From Symsagittifera roscoffensis (taxonomy: Eukaryota; Xenacoelomorpha; Acoela; Convolutidae), in contig NC_087064.1 in NCBI RefSeq assembly GCF_963678635.1, positions 83,571,847 to 83,631,846 of the forward strand: DNA of 60,000 nt, given 5' to 3'. Numbering within the stretch: the stretch's first letter is position 1; every line of letters starts with the position of its first letter. The notes under the pieces are model-generated. The model did no database searches, was not told where the DNA came from, and saw only the letters and a list, made by a program, of their open reading frames with translations. Shown here in pieces: positions 21,301 to 34,800 of the stretch. The translations under genes were made by a program, and so were the position numbers.

Positions 21301-24300
21301 CACCTCGAACAAGGATGCAGTCCCTCCTCAGCTTATAACTGAAAGTAAAGTGATGCATAAAAACAGGACACCTCGAACAAGGATGCAGTCCCTCCTCAGC
21401 TTATACTGAAAGTAAAGTGATGCATAAAAACAGGACACCTTGAACAAGGATGCAGTCCCTCCTCAGCTTATAACTGAAAGTAAAGTGATGCATAAAAACA
21501 GGACACCTCGAACAAGGATGCAGTCCCTCCTCAGCTTATAACTGAAAGTAAAGTGATGCATAAAAACAGGTCACCTCGAACAAGGATGCAGTCCATCCTC
21601 AGCTTATAACTGAAAGTAAACTGATGCATAAAAACAGGACACCTCGAACAAGGATGCAGTCCCTCCTCAGCTTATAACTGAAAGTAAAGTGATGCATAAA
21701 AACAGGACACCTCGAACAAGGATGCAGTCCCTCCTCAGCTTATAACTGAAAGTAAAGTGATGCATAAAAACAGGACACCTCGAACAAGGATGCAGTCCCT
21801 CCTCAGCTTATAACTGAAAGTAAAGTGATGCATAAAAACAGGACACCTCGAACAATGATGCAGTCCCTCCTCAGCTTATAACTGAAAGTAAAGTGATGCA
21901 TAAAAACAGGACACCTCGAACAAGGATGCAGTCCCTCCTCAGCTTATAACTGAAAGTAAACTGATGCATAAAAACAGGACACCTCGAACAAGGACGCAGT
22001 CCCTCCTCAGCTTATAACTGAAAGTAAAGTGATGCATAAAAACAGGACACCTCGAACAAGGATGCAGTCCCTCCTCAACTTATAACTGAAAGTAAAGTGA
22101 TGCATAAAAACAGGACACCTCGAACAAGGATGCAGTCCCTCCTCAGCTTATAACTGAAAGTAAAGTGATGCATAAAAACAGGACACCTCGAACAAGGATG
22201 CAGTCCCTCCTCAGCTTATAACTGAAAGTAAAGTGATGCATAAAAACAGGACACCTCGAACAAGGATGCAGTCCCTCCTCAGCTTATAACTGAAAGTAAA
22301 CTGATGCATAAAAACAGGACACCTCGAACAAGGACGCAGTCCCTCCTCAGCTTATAACTGAAAGTAAAGTGATGCATAAAAACAGGACACCTCGAACAAG
22401 GATGCAGTCCCTCCTCAGCTTATAACTGAAAGTAAAGTGATGCATAAAAACAGGACACCTCGAACAAGGATGCAGTCCCTCCTCAGCTTATAACTGAAAG
22501 TAAAGTGATGCATAAAAACAGGACACCTCGAACAAGGATGCAGTCCCTCCTCAACTTATAACTGAAAGTAAAGTGATGCATAAAAACAGGACACCTCGAA
22601 CAAGGATGCAGTCCCTCCTCAGCTTATAACTGAAAGTAAAGTGATGCATAAAAACAGGACACCTCGAACAAGGATGCAGTCCCTCCTCAGCTTATAACTG
22701 AAAGTAAAGTGATGCATAAAAACAGGACACCTCGAACAAGGATGCAGTCCCTCCTCAGCTTATAACTGAAAGTAAACTGATGCATAAAAACAGGACACCT
22801 CGAACAAGGACGCAGTCCCTCCTCAGCTTATAACTGAAAGTAAAGTGATGCATAAAAACAGGACACCTCGAACAAGGATGCAGTCCCTCCTCAGCTTATA
22901 ACTGAAAGTAAAGTGATGCATAAAAACAGGACACCTCGAACAAGGATGCAGTCCCTCCTCAGCTTATAACTGAAAGTAAAGTGATGCATAAAAACAGGAC
23001 ACATCGAACAAGGATGCAGTCCCTCCTCAGCTTATAACTGAAAGTAAAGTGATGCATAAAAACAGGACACCTCGAACAAGGATGCAGTCCCTCCTCAGCT
23101 TATAACTGAAAGTAAAGTGATGCATAAAAACAGGACAACTCGAACAAGGATGCAGTCCCTCCTCAGCTTATAACTGAAAGTAAAGTGATGCATAAAAACA
23201 GGACACCTCGAACAAGGATGCAGTCCCTCCTCAGCTTATAACTGAAAGTAAAGTGATGCATAAAAACAGGACACCTTGAACAAGGATGCAGTCCCTCCTC
23301 AGCTTATAACTGAAAGTAAAGTGATGCATAAAAACAGGACACCTCGAACAAGGATGCAGTCCCTCCTCAGCTTATAACTGAAAGTAAACTGATGCATAAA
23401 AACAGGACACCTCGAACAAGGATGCAGTCCCTCCTCAGCTTATAAGTGAAAGTAAAGTGATGCATAAAAACAGGACACCTCGAACAAGGATGCAGTCCCT
23501 CCTCAGCTTATAACTGAAAGTAAAGTGATGCTTAAAAACAGGACATCTCGAACAAGGATGCAGTCCCTCCTCAGTTTATAACTGAAAGTAAAGTGATGCA
23601 TAAAAATAGGACACCTCGAATAAGGATGCAGTCCCTCCTCAGCTTAAATTGAAAGTAAAGTGATGCATAAAAACAGGACACCTCGAACAAGGATGCATTC
23701 CCTCCTCAGCTTATAACTGAAAGAAAAGTGATGCATAAAAACAGGACACCTCGAACAAGGATGCAGTCCCTCCTCAGCTTATAACTGAAAGTAAAGTGAT
23801 GCATAAAAACAGGACACCTCGAACAAGGATGCAGTCCCTCCTCAGCTTATAACTGAAAGTAAACTGATGCATAAAAACAGGACACCTCGAACAAGGATGC
23901 AGTCCCTCCTCAGCTTATAACTGAAAATAAAGTGATGCATAAAAACAGGACACCTCGAACAAGGATGCAGTCCCTCCTCAGCTTATAACTGAAAGTAAAG
24001 TGATGCATAAAAACAGGACACCTTGAACAAGGATGCAGTCCCTCCTCAGCTTATAACTGAAAGTAAAGTGATGCATAAAAACAGGACACCTCGAACAAGG
24101 ATGCAGTCCCTCCTCAGCTTATAACTGAAAGTAAACTGATGCATAAAAACAGGACACCTCGAACAAGGATGCAGTCCCTCCTCAGCTTATAAGTGAAAGT
24201 AAAGTGATGCATAAAAACAGGACACCTCGAACAAGGATGCAGTCCCTCCTCAGCTTATAACTGAAAGTAAAGTGATGCTTAAAAACAGGACATCTCGAAC

Positions 24301-27300
24301 AAGGATGCAGTCCCTCCTCAGCTTATAACTGAAAGTAAAGTGATGCATAAAAATAGGACACCTCGAATAAGGATGCAGTCCCTCCTCAGCTTAAATTGAA
24401 AGTAAAGTGATGCATAAAAACAGGACACCTCGAACAAGGATGCATTCCCTCCTCAGCTTATAACTGAAAGTAAAGTGATGCATAAAAACAGGACACCTCG
24501 AACAAGGATGCAGTCCCTCCTCAGCTTATAACTGAAAGTAAAGTGATGCATAAAAACAGGACACCTCGAACAAGGATGCAGTCCCTCCTCAGCTTATAAG
24601 TGAAAGTAAAGTGATGCATAAAAACAGGACACCTCGAATAAGGATGCAGTCCCTCCTCAGCTTAAAACTGAAAGTAAAGTGATGCATAAAAACAGGACAC
24701 CTCGAACAAGGATGCAGTCCCTCCTCAGCTTATACTGAAAGTAAAGTGATGCATAAAAACAGGACACCTTGAACAAGGATGCAGTCCCTCCTCAGCTTAT
24801 AACTGAAAGTAAAGTGATGCATAAAAACAGGACACCTCGAACAAGGATGCAGTCCCTCCTCAGCTTATAAGTGAAAGTAAAGTGATGCATAAAAACAGGA
24901 CACCTCGAATAAGGATGCAGTCCCTCCTCAGCTTAAAACTGAAAGTAAAGTGATGCATAAAAACAGGACACCTCGAACAAGGATGCAGTCCCTCCTCAGC
25001 TTATACTGAAAGTAAAGTGATGCATAAAAACAGGACACCTTGAACAAGGATGCAGTCCCTCCTCAGCTTATAACTGAAAGTAAAGTGATGCATAAAAACA
25101 GAGAAACCTCGAACAAGGATGCAGTCCCTCCTCAGCTTATAACTGAAAGTAAAGTGATGCATAAAAACAGGACACCTCGAACAAGGATGCAGTCCCTCCT
25201 CAGCTTATAACTGAAAGTAAAGTGATGCATAAAAACAGAGAAACCTCGAACAAGGATGCAGTCCCTCCTCAGCTTATAACTGAAAGTAAAGTGATGCATA
25301 AAAACAGGACACCTCGAACAAGGATGCAGTCCCTCCTCAGCTTATACTGAAAGTAAAGTGATGCATAAAAACAGGACACCTTGAACAAGGATGCAGTCCC
25401 TCCTCAGCTTATAACTGAAAGTAAAGTGATGCATAAAAACAGGACACCTCGAACAAGGATGCACTCCCTCCTCAGCTTATAACTGAAAGTAAAGTGATGC
25501 ATAAAAACAGGAGACCTCGAACAAGGATGCAGTCCCTCCTCACCTTATAACTGAAAGTAAAGTGATGCATAAAAACAGGTCACCTCGAACAAGGATGCAG
25601 TCCCTCCTCAGCTTATAACTGAAAGTAAAGTGATGCAAAAAAACAGGACACCTCGAACAAGGATGCAGTCCCTCCTCAGCTTATAACTGAAATAAAAGTG
25701 ATGCATAAAAACAGGAGACCTCGAACAAGGATGCAGTCCCTCCTCAGCTTATAACTGAAAGTGAAGTGATGCATAAAAACAGGACACCTCGAACAAGGAT
25801 GCAGTCCCTCCTCAGCTTATAACTGAAAGTAAAGTGATGCATAAAAACAGGAAACCTCGAACAAGGATGCAGTCCCTCCTCAGCTTATAACTGAAGGTAA
25901 AGTGATGCATAAAAACAGGACACCTCGAACAAGGATGCAGTCCCTCCTCAGCTTATAACTGAAAGTAAAGTGATGCATAAAAACAGGAGACCTCGAACAA
26001 GGATGCAGTCCCTCCTCAGCTTATAACTGAAAGTAAAGTGATGCATAAAAACAGGTCACCTCGAACAAGGATGCAGTCCCTCCTCAGCTTATAACTGAAA
26101 GTAAAGTGATGCATAAAAACAGGACACCTCGAACAAGGATGCAGTCCCTCCTCAGCTTATAACTGAAATTAAAGTGATGCATAAAAACAGGAGACCTCGA
26201 ACAAGGATGCAGTCCCTCCTCAGCTTATAACTGAAAGTGAAGTGATGCATAAAAACAGGACACCTCGAACAAGGATGCAGTCCCTCCTCAGCTTATAACT
26301 GAAAGTAAAGTGATGCATAAAAACAGGAAACCTCGAACAAGGATGCAGTCCCTCCTCAGCTTATAACTGAAAGTAAAGTGATGCATAAAAACAGGACACC
26401 TCGAACAATGATGCAGTCCCTCCTCAGCTTATAACTGAAAGTAAAGTGATGCATAAAAACAGGACACCTCGAACAAGGATGCAGTCCCTCCTCAGCTTAT
26501 AACTGAAAGTAAAGTGATGCATAAAAACAGGACACCTCGAACAAGGATGCAGTCCCTCCTCAGCTTATAACTGAAAGTAAACTGATGCATAAAAACAGGA
26601 AACCTCGAACAAGGATGCAGTCCCTCCTCAGCTTATAACTGAAAGTAAAGTGATGCATAAAAACAGGACACCTCGAACAAGGATGCAGTCCCTCCTCAGC
26701 TTATACTGAAAGTAAAGTGATGCATAAAAACAGGACACCTTGAACAAGGATGCAGTCCCTCCTCAGCTTATAACTGAAAGTAAAGTGATGCATAAAAACA
26801 GGACACCTCGAACAAGGATGCAGTCCCTCCTCAGCTTATAACTGAAAGTAAAGTGATGCATAAAAACAGGAGACCTCGAACAAGGATGCAGTCACTCCTC
26901 AGCTTATAACTGAAAGTAAAGTGATGCATAAAAACAGGTCACCTCGAACAAGGATGCAGTCCCTCCTCAGCTTATAACTGAAAGTAAAGTGATGCATAAA
27001 AACAGGACACCTCGAACAAGGATGCAGTCCCTCCTCAGCTTATAACTGAAATTAAAGTGATGCATAAAAACAGGAGACCTCGAACAAGGATGCAGTCCCT
27101 CCTCAGCTTATAACTGAAAGTGAAGTGATGCATAAAAACAGGACACCTCGAACAAGGATGCAGTCCCTCCTCAGCTTATAACTGAAAGTAAAGTGATGCA
27201 TAAAAACAGGAAACCTCGAACAAGGATGCAGTCCCTCCTCAGCTTATAACTGAAAGTAAAGTGATGCATAAAAACAGGACACCTCGAACAAGGATGCAGT

Positions 27301-28350
27301 CCCTCCTCAGCTTATAACTGAAAGTAAAGTGATGCATAAAAACAGGAGACCTCGAACAAGGATGCAGTCCCTCCTCAGCTTATAACTGAAAGTAAAGTGA
27401 TGCATAAAAACAGGTCACCTCGAACAAGGATGCAGTCCCTCCTCAGCTTATAACTGAAAGTAAAGTGATGCATAAAAACAGGACACCTCGAACAAGGATG
27501 CAGTCCCTCCTCAGCTTATAAATGAAATTAAAGTGATGCATAAAAACAGGAGACCTCGAACAAGGATGCAGTCCCTCCTCAGCTTATAACTGAAAGTGAA
27601 GTGATGCATAAAAACAGGACACCTCGAACAAGGATGCAGTCCCTCCTCAGCTTATAACTGAAAGTAAAGTGATGCATAAAAACAGGAAACCTCGAACAAG
27701 GATGCAGTCCCTCCTCAGCTTATAACTGAAAGTAAAGTGATGCATAAAAACAGGACACCTCGAACAAGGATGCAGTCCCTCCTCAGCTTATAACTGAAAG
27801 TAAAGTGATGCATAAAAACAGGACACCTCGAACAAGGATGCAGTCCCTCCTCAGCTTATAACTGAAAGTAAACTGATGCATAAAAACAGGAAACCTCGAA
27901 CAAGGATGCAGTCCCTCCTCAGCTTATAACTGAAAGTAAAGTGATGCATAAAAACAGGACACCTCGAACAAGGATGCAGTCCCTCCTCAGCTTATAACTG
28001 AAAGTAAAGTGATGCATAAAAACAGGACACTTCGAACAAGGATGCAGTCCCTCCTCAGCTTATAACTGAAAGTAAAGTGATGCATAAAAACAGGACACCT
28101 CGAACAAGGATGCAGTCCCTCCTCAGCTTATAACTGAAAGTAAAGTGATGCATAAAAACAGGACACCTCGAACAAGGATGCAGTCCCTCCTCAGCTTATA
28201 ACTGAAAGTAAACTGATGCATAAAAACAGGACACCTCGAACAAGGATGCAGTCCCTCCTCAGCTTATAACTGAAAGTAAACTGATGCATAAAAACAGGAC
28301 ACCTCGAACAAGGATGCAGTCCCTCCTCAGCTTATAACTGAAAGTAAAGT

Positions 28351-30390
28351 GATACATAAAAACAGGAAACCTCGAACAAGGATGCAGTCCCTCCTCAGCT
28401 TATAACTGAAAGTAAAGTGATGCATAAAAACAGGACACCTCGAACAAGGATGCAGTCCCTCCTCAGCTTATAACTGAAAGTAAAGTGATGCATAAAAACA
28501 GGACACCTCGAACAAGGATGCAGTCCCTCCTCAGCTTATAACTGAAAGTAAACTGATGCATAAAAACAGGAAACCTCGAACAAGGATGCAGTCCCTCCTC
28601 AGCTTATAACTGAAAGTAAAGTGATGCATAAAAACAGGACACCTCGAACAAGGATGCAGTCCCTCCTCAGCTTATAACTGAAAGTAAAGTGATGCATAAA
28701 AACAGGACACTTCGAACAAGGATGCAGTCCCTCCTCAGCTTATAACTGAAAGTAAAGTGATGCATAAAAACAGGACACCTCGAACAAGGATGCAGTCCCT
28801 CCTCAGCTTATAACTGAAAGTAAAGTGATGCATAAAAACAGGACACCTCGAACAAGGATGCAGTCCCTCCTCAGCTTATAACTGAAAGTAAACTGATGCA
28901 TAAAAACAGGACACCTCGAACAAGGATGCAGTCCCTCCTCAGCTTATAACTGAAAGTAAACTGATGCATAAAAACAGGACACCTCGAACAAGGATGCAGT
29001 CCCTCCTCAGCTTATAACTGAAAGTAAAGTGATACATAAAAACAGGAAACCTCGAACAAGGATGCAGTCCCTCCTCAGCTTATAACTGAAAGTAAAGTGA
29101 TGCATAAAAACAGGACACCTCGAACAAGGATGCAGTCCCTCCTCAGCTTATAACTGAAAGTAAAGTGATGCATAAAAACAGGACACCTCGAACAAGGATG
29201 CAGTCCCTCCTCAGCTTATAACTGAAAGTAAACTGATGCATAAAAACAGGACACCTCGAACAAGGATGCAGTCCCTCTTCAGCTTATAACTGAAAGTAAA
29301 GTGATGCATAAAAACAGGACACCTCGAACAAGGATGCAGTCCCTCCTCAGCTTATAACTGAAAGTAAAGTGATGCATAAAAACAGGACACCTCGAACAAG
29401 GATGCAGTCCCTCCTCAGCTTATAACTGAAAGTAAAGTGATGCATAAAAACAGGAAACCTCGAACAAGGATGCAGTCCCTCGTCAGCTTATAACTGAAAG
29501 TAAAGTGATGCATAAAAACAGGACACCTCGAACAAGGATGCAGTCCCTCCTCAGCTTATAACTGAAAGTAAACTGATGCATAAAAACAGGACACCTCGAA
29601 CAAGGATGCAGTCCCTCCTCAGCTTATAACTGAAAGTAAACTGATGCATAAAAACAGGACACCTCGAACAAGGATGCAGTCCCTCCTCAGCTTATAACTG
29701 AAAGTAAAGTGATACATAAAAACAGGAAACCTCGAACAAGGATGCAGTCCCTCCTCAGCTTATAACTGAAAGTAAAGTGATGCATAAAAACAGGACACCT
29801 CGAACAAGGATGCAGTCCCTCCTCAGCTTATAACTGAAAGTAAACTGATGCATAAAAACAGGACACCTCGAACAAGGATGCAGTCCCTTCTCAGCTTATA
29901 ACTGAAAGTAAAGTGATGCATAAAAACAGGACACCTCGAACAAGGATGCAGTCCCTCCTCAGCTTATAACTGAAAGTAAACTGATGCATAAAAACAGGAC
30001 ACCTCGAACAAGGATGCAGTCCCTCCTCAGCTTATAACTGAAAGTAAAGTGATGCATAAAAACAGGACACCTCGAACAAGGATGCAGTCCCTCCTCAGCT
30101 TATAACTGAAAGTAAAGTGATGCATAAAAACAGGACAACTCGAACAAGGATGCAGTCCCTCCTCAGCTTATAACTGAAAGTAAACTATGCATAAAAACAG
30201 GTAACCTCGAACAAGGATGCAGTCCCTCCTCAGCTTATAACTGAAAGTAAACTGATGCATAAAAACAGGACACCTCGAACAAGGATGCAGTCCCTTCTCA
30301 GCTTATAACTGAAAGTAAAGTGATGCATAAAAACAGGACACCTCGAACAAGGATGCAGTCCCTCCTCAGCTTATAACTGAAAGTAAACTG
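28351..30390 (+). repeat. 10-unit (680-bp) higher-order repeat within the satellite
   Basis: The rare variant gatacataaaaacaggaaac recurs at 28351, 29031 and 29711, exactly 680 bp (10 units) apart. Another rare variant, ggacacttcgaac, recurs at 28031 and 28711, again 680 bp. The ten-unit block was therefore amplified locally. Confidence 0.8.
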
Positions 30391-31833
30391 ATGCATAAAA
30401 ACAGGACACCTCGAACAAGGATGCAGTCCCTCCTCAGCTTATAACTGAAAGTAAAGTGATGCATAAAAACAGGACACCTCGAACAAGGATGCAGTCCCTC
30501 CTCAGCTTATAACTGAAAGTAAAGTGATGCATAAAAACAGGACAACTCGAACAAGGATGCAGTCCCTCCTCAGCTTATAACTGAAAGTAAACTATGCATA
30601 AAAACAGGTAACCTCGAACAAGGATGCAGTCCCTCCTCAGCTTATAACTGAAAGTAAACTGATGCATAAAAACAGGACACCTCGAACAAGGATGCAGTCC
30701 CTCCTCAGCTTATAACTGAAAGTAAAGTGATGCATAAAAACAGGACACCTCGAACAAGGATGCAGTCCCTCCTCAGCTTATAACTGAAAGTAAAGTGATG
30801 CATAAAAACAGGACACCTCGAACAAGGATGCAGTCCCTTCTCAGCTTATAACTGAAAGTAAAGTGATGCATAAAAACAGGACACCTCGAACAAGGATGCA
30901 GTCCCTCCTCAGCTTATAACTGAAAGTAAACTGATGCATAAAAACAGGACACCTCGAACAAGGATGCAGACCCTCCTCAGCTTATAACTGAAAGTAAAGT
31001 GATGCATAAAAACAGGACACCTCGAACAAGGATGCAGTCCCTCCTCAGCTTATAACTGAAAGTAAAGTGATGAATAAAAACAGGACAACTCGAACAAGGA
31101 TGCAGTCCCTCCTCAGCTTATAACTGAAAGTAAACTATGCATAAAAACAGGTAACCTCGAACAATGATGCAGTCCCTCCTCAGCTTATAACTGAAAGTAA
31201 ACTGATGCATAAAAACAGGACACCTCGAACAAGGATGCAGTCCCTTCTCAGCTTATAACTGAAAGTAAAGTGATGCATAAAAACAGAGAAACCTCGAACA
31301 AGGATGCAGTCCCTCCTCAGCTTATAACTGAAAGTAAACTGATGCATAAAAACAGGACACCTCGAACAGGGATGCAGTCCCTCCTCAGCTTATAACTGAA
31401 AGTAAACTATGCATAAAAACAGGTAACGTCGAACAAGGATGCAGTCCCTCCTCAGCTTATAACTGAAAGTAAACTGATGCATAAAAACAGGACACCTCGA
31501 ACAAGGATGCAGTCCCTCCTCAGCTTATAACTGAAAGTAAAGTGATGCATAAAAACAGGACACCTCGAACAAGGATGCAGTCCCTCCTCAGCTTATAACT
31601 GAAAGTAAACTGATGCATAAAAACAGGACACCTCGAACAAGGATGCAGTCCCTCCTCAGCTTATAACTGAAAGTAAAGTGATGCATAAAAACAGGACACC
31701 TCGAACAAGGATGCAGTCCCTCCTCAGCTTATAACTGAAAGTAAACTGATGCATAAAAACAGGACACCTCGAACAAGGATGCAGTCCCTCCTCAGCTTAT
31801 AACTGAAAGTAAATTGATGCATAAAAACAGGAA

Positions 31834-34800
31834 CCTCGAACAACGATGCAGTCCCTCCTCAGCTTAAAACTGAAAGTAAAATGATGCATAAAAACAGGAC
31901 ACCTCGAACAAGGATGCAGTCCCTCCTCAGCTTATAACTGAAAGTAAAGTGATGCATAAAAACAGGACACCTCGAACAAGGATGCAGTCCCTCCTCAGCT
32001 TATAACTGAAAGTAAAGTGATGCATAAAAACAGGACACCTCGAACAAGGATGCAGTCCCTCCTCAGCTTATAACTGAAAGTAAAGTGATGCATAAAAACA
32101 GGACACCTCGAACAAGGATGCAGTCCCTCCTCAGCTTATAACTGAAAGTAAAGTGATGCATAAAAACAGGACACCTCGAACAAGGATGCAGTCCCTCCTC
32201 AGCTTATAACTGAAAGTGAAGTGATGCATAAAAACAGGACACCTCGAACAAGGATGCAGTCCCTCCTCAGCTTATAACTGAAAGTAAAGTGATGCATAAA
32301 AACAGGACACCTCGAACACGGATGCAGTCCCTCCTCAGCTTATAACTGAAAGTAAACTGATGCATAAAAACAGGACACCTCGAACAAGGATGCAGTCCCT
32401 CCTCAGCTTATAACTGAAAGTAAAGTGATGCGTAAAAACAGGACACCTCGAACAAGGATGCAGTCCCTCCTCAGCTTATAACTGAAAGTAAACTGATGCA
32501 TAAAAACAGGACACCTCCAACAAGGATGCAGTCCCTCCTCAGCTTATAACTGAAAGTAAAGTGATGCATAAAAACAGGACACCTCGAACAAGGATTCAGT
32601 CCCTCCTCAGCTTATAACTGAAAGTAAAGTGATGCATAAAAACAGGACACCTCGAACAAGGACGCAGTCCCTCCTCAGCTTATAACTGAAAGTAAAGTGA
32701 TGCATAAAAACAGGACACCTCGAACAAGGATGCAGTCCCTCCTCAGCTTATAACTGAAACTAAAGTGATGCATAAAAAAGGACACCTCGAACAAGGATGC
32801 AGTCCCTCCTCAGCTTATAACTGAAAGTAAAGTGATGCATAAAAACAGGATACCTCGAACAAGGATGCAGTCCCTCCTCAGCTTATAACTGAAAGTAAAC
32901 TGATGCATAAAAACAGGACACCTCGAACAAGGATGCAGTCCCTCCTCAGCTTATAACTGAAAGTAAAGTGATGCATAAAAACAGGACTCCTCGAACAAGG
33001 ATGCAGTCCCTCCTCAGCTTATAACTGAAAGTAAACTGATGCATAAAAACAGGACACCTCGAACAAGGATGCAGTCCCTTCTCAGCTTATAACTGAAAGT
33101 AAAGTGATGCATAAAAACAGGACACCTCGAACAAGGATGCAGTCCCTCCTCAGCTTATAACTGAAAGTAAAGTGATGCATAAAAACAGGACACCTCGAAC
33201 AAGGATGCAGTCCCTCCTCAGCTTATAATTGAAAGTAAAGTGATGCATAAAAACAGGACACCTCGAACAAGGACGCAGTCCCTCCTCAGCTTATAACTGA
33301 AAGTAAAGTGATGCATAAAAACAGGACACCTCGAACAAGGATGCAGTCCCTCCTCAGCTTATAACTGAAAGTAAAGTGATGCATAAAAACAGGACACCTC
33401 GAACAAGGATGCAGTCCCTCCTCAGCTTATAATTGAAAGTAAAGTGATGCATAAAAACAGGACAGCTCGAACAAGGATGCAGTCCCTCCTCAGCTTATAA
33501 CTGAAAGTAAACTGATGCATAAAAACAGGACACCTCGAACAAGGATGCACCCCTCCTCAGCTTATAACTGAAAGTAAAGTGATGCATAAAAACAGGACAC
33601 CTCGAACAAGGATGCAGTCCCTCCTCAGCTTATAACTGAAAGTAAACTGATGCATAAAAACCGGACACCTCGAACAAGGATGCAGTCCCTCCTCAGCTTA
33701 TAACTGAAAGTAAAGTGATGCATAAAAACAGGACACCTCGAACAAGAATGCAGTCCCTCCTCAGCTTATAACTGAAAGTAAAGTGATGCATAAAAACAGG
33801 CACCTCGAACAAGGATGCAGTCCCTCCTCAGCTTATAAATGAAAGTAAAGTGATGCATAAAAACAGGGCACCTTGAACAAGGATGCAGTCCCTCCTCAGC
33901 TTATAACTGAAAGTAAAGTGATAAATAAAAACAGGAAACCTCGAACAAGGATGCAGTCCCTCCTCAGCTTATAACTGAAAGTAAAGTGATGCATAAAAAC
34001 AGGACACCTCGAACAAGGATGCAGTCCCTCCTCAGCTTATAACTGAAAGTAAAGTGATGCATAAAAACAGGACACCTCGAACAAGGATGCAGTCCCTCCT
34101 CAGCTTATAACTGAAAGTAAAGTGATGCATAAAAACAGGACATCTCGAACAAGGATGCAGTCCCTCCTCAGCTTATAACTGAAAGTAAATTGATGCATAA
34201 AAACAGGACACCTCGAACAAGGATGCAGTCCCTCCTCAGCTTATAACTGAAAGTAAAGTGATGCATAAAACAGGACACCTCGAACAAGGATGCAGTCCCT
34301 CCTCAGCTTATAAATGAAAGTAAAGTGATGAATAAAAACAGGACACCTCGAACAAGGATGCAGTCCCTCCTCAGCTTATAACTGAAAGTAAAGTGATGCA
34401 TAAAAACAGGACACCTCGAACAAGGATGCAGTCACTCCTCTGCTTATAACTGAAAGTAAACTGATGCATAAAAACAGGACACCTCGAACAAGGATGCAGT
34501 CCCTCCTCAGCTTATACCTGAAAGTAAAGTGATGCATAAAAATAGGACACCTCGAACAAGGATGCAGTCCCTCCTCAGCTTATAACTGAAAGTAAAGTGA
34601 TGCATAAAAACAGGACACCTCGAACAAGGATGCAGTCCCTCCTCAGCTTATAACTGAAAGTAAAGTGATGCATAAAAACAGGAAACCTCGAACAAGGATG
34701 CAGTCCCTCCTCAGCTTATAACTGAAAGTAAATTGATGCATAAAAACAGGAAACCTCGAACAAGGATGCAGTCCCTCCTCAGCTTATAACTGAAAGTAAA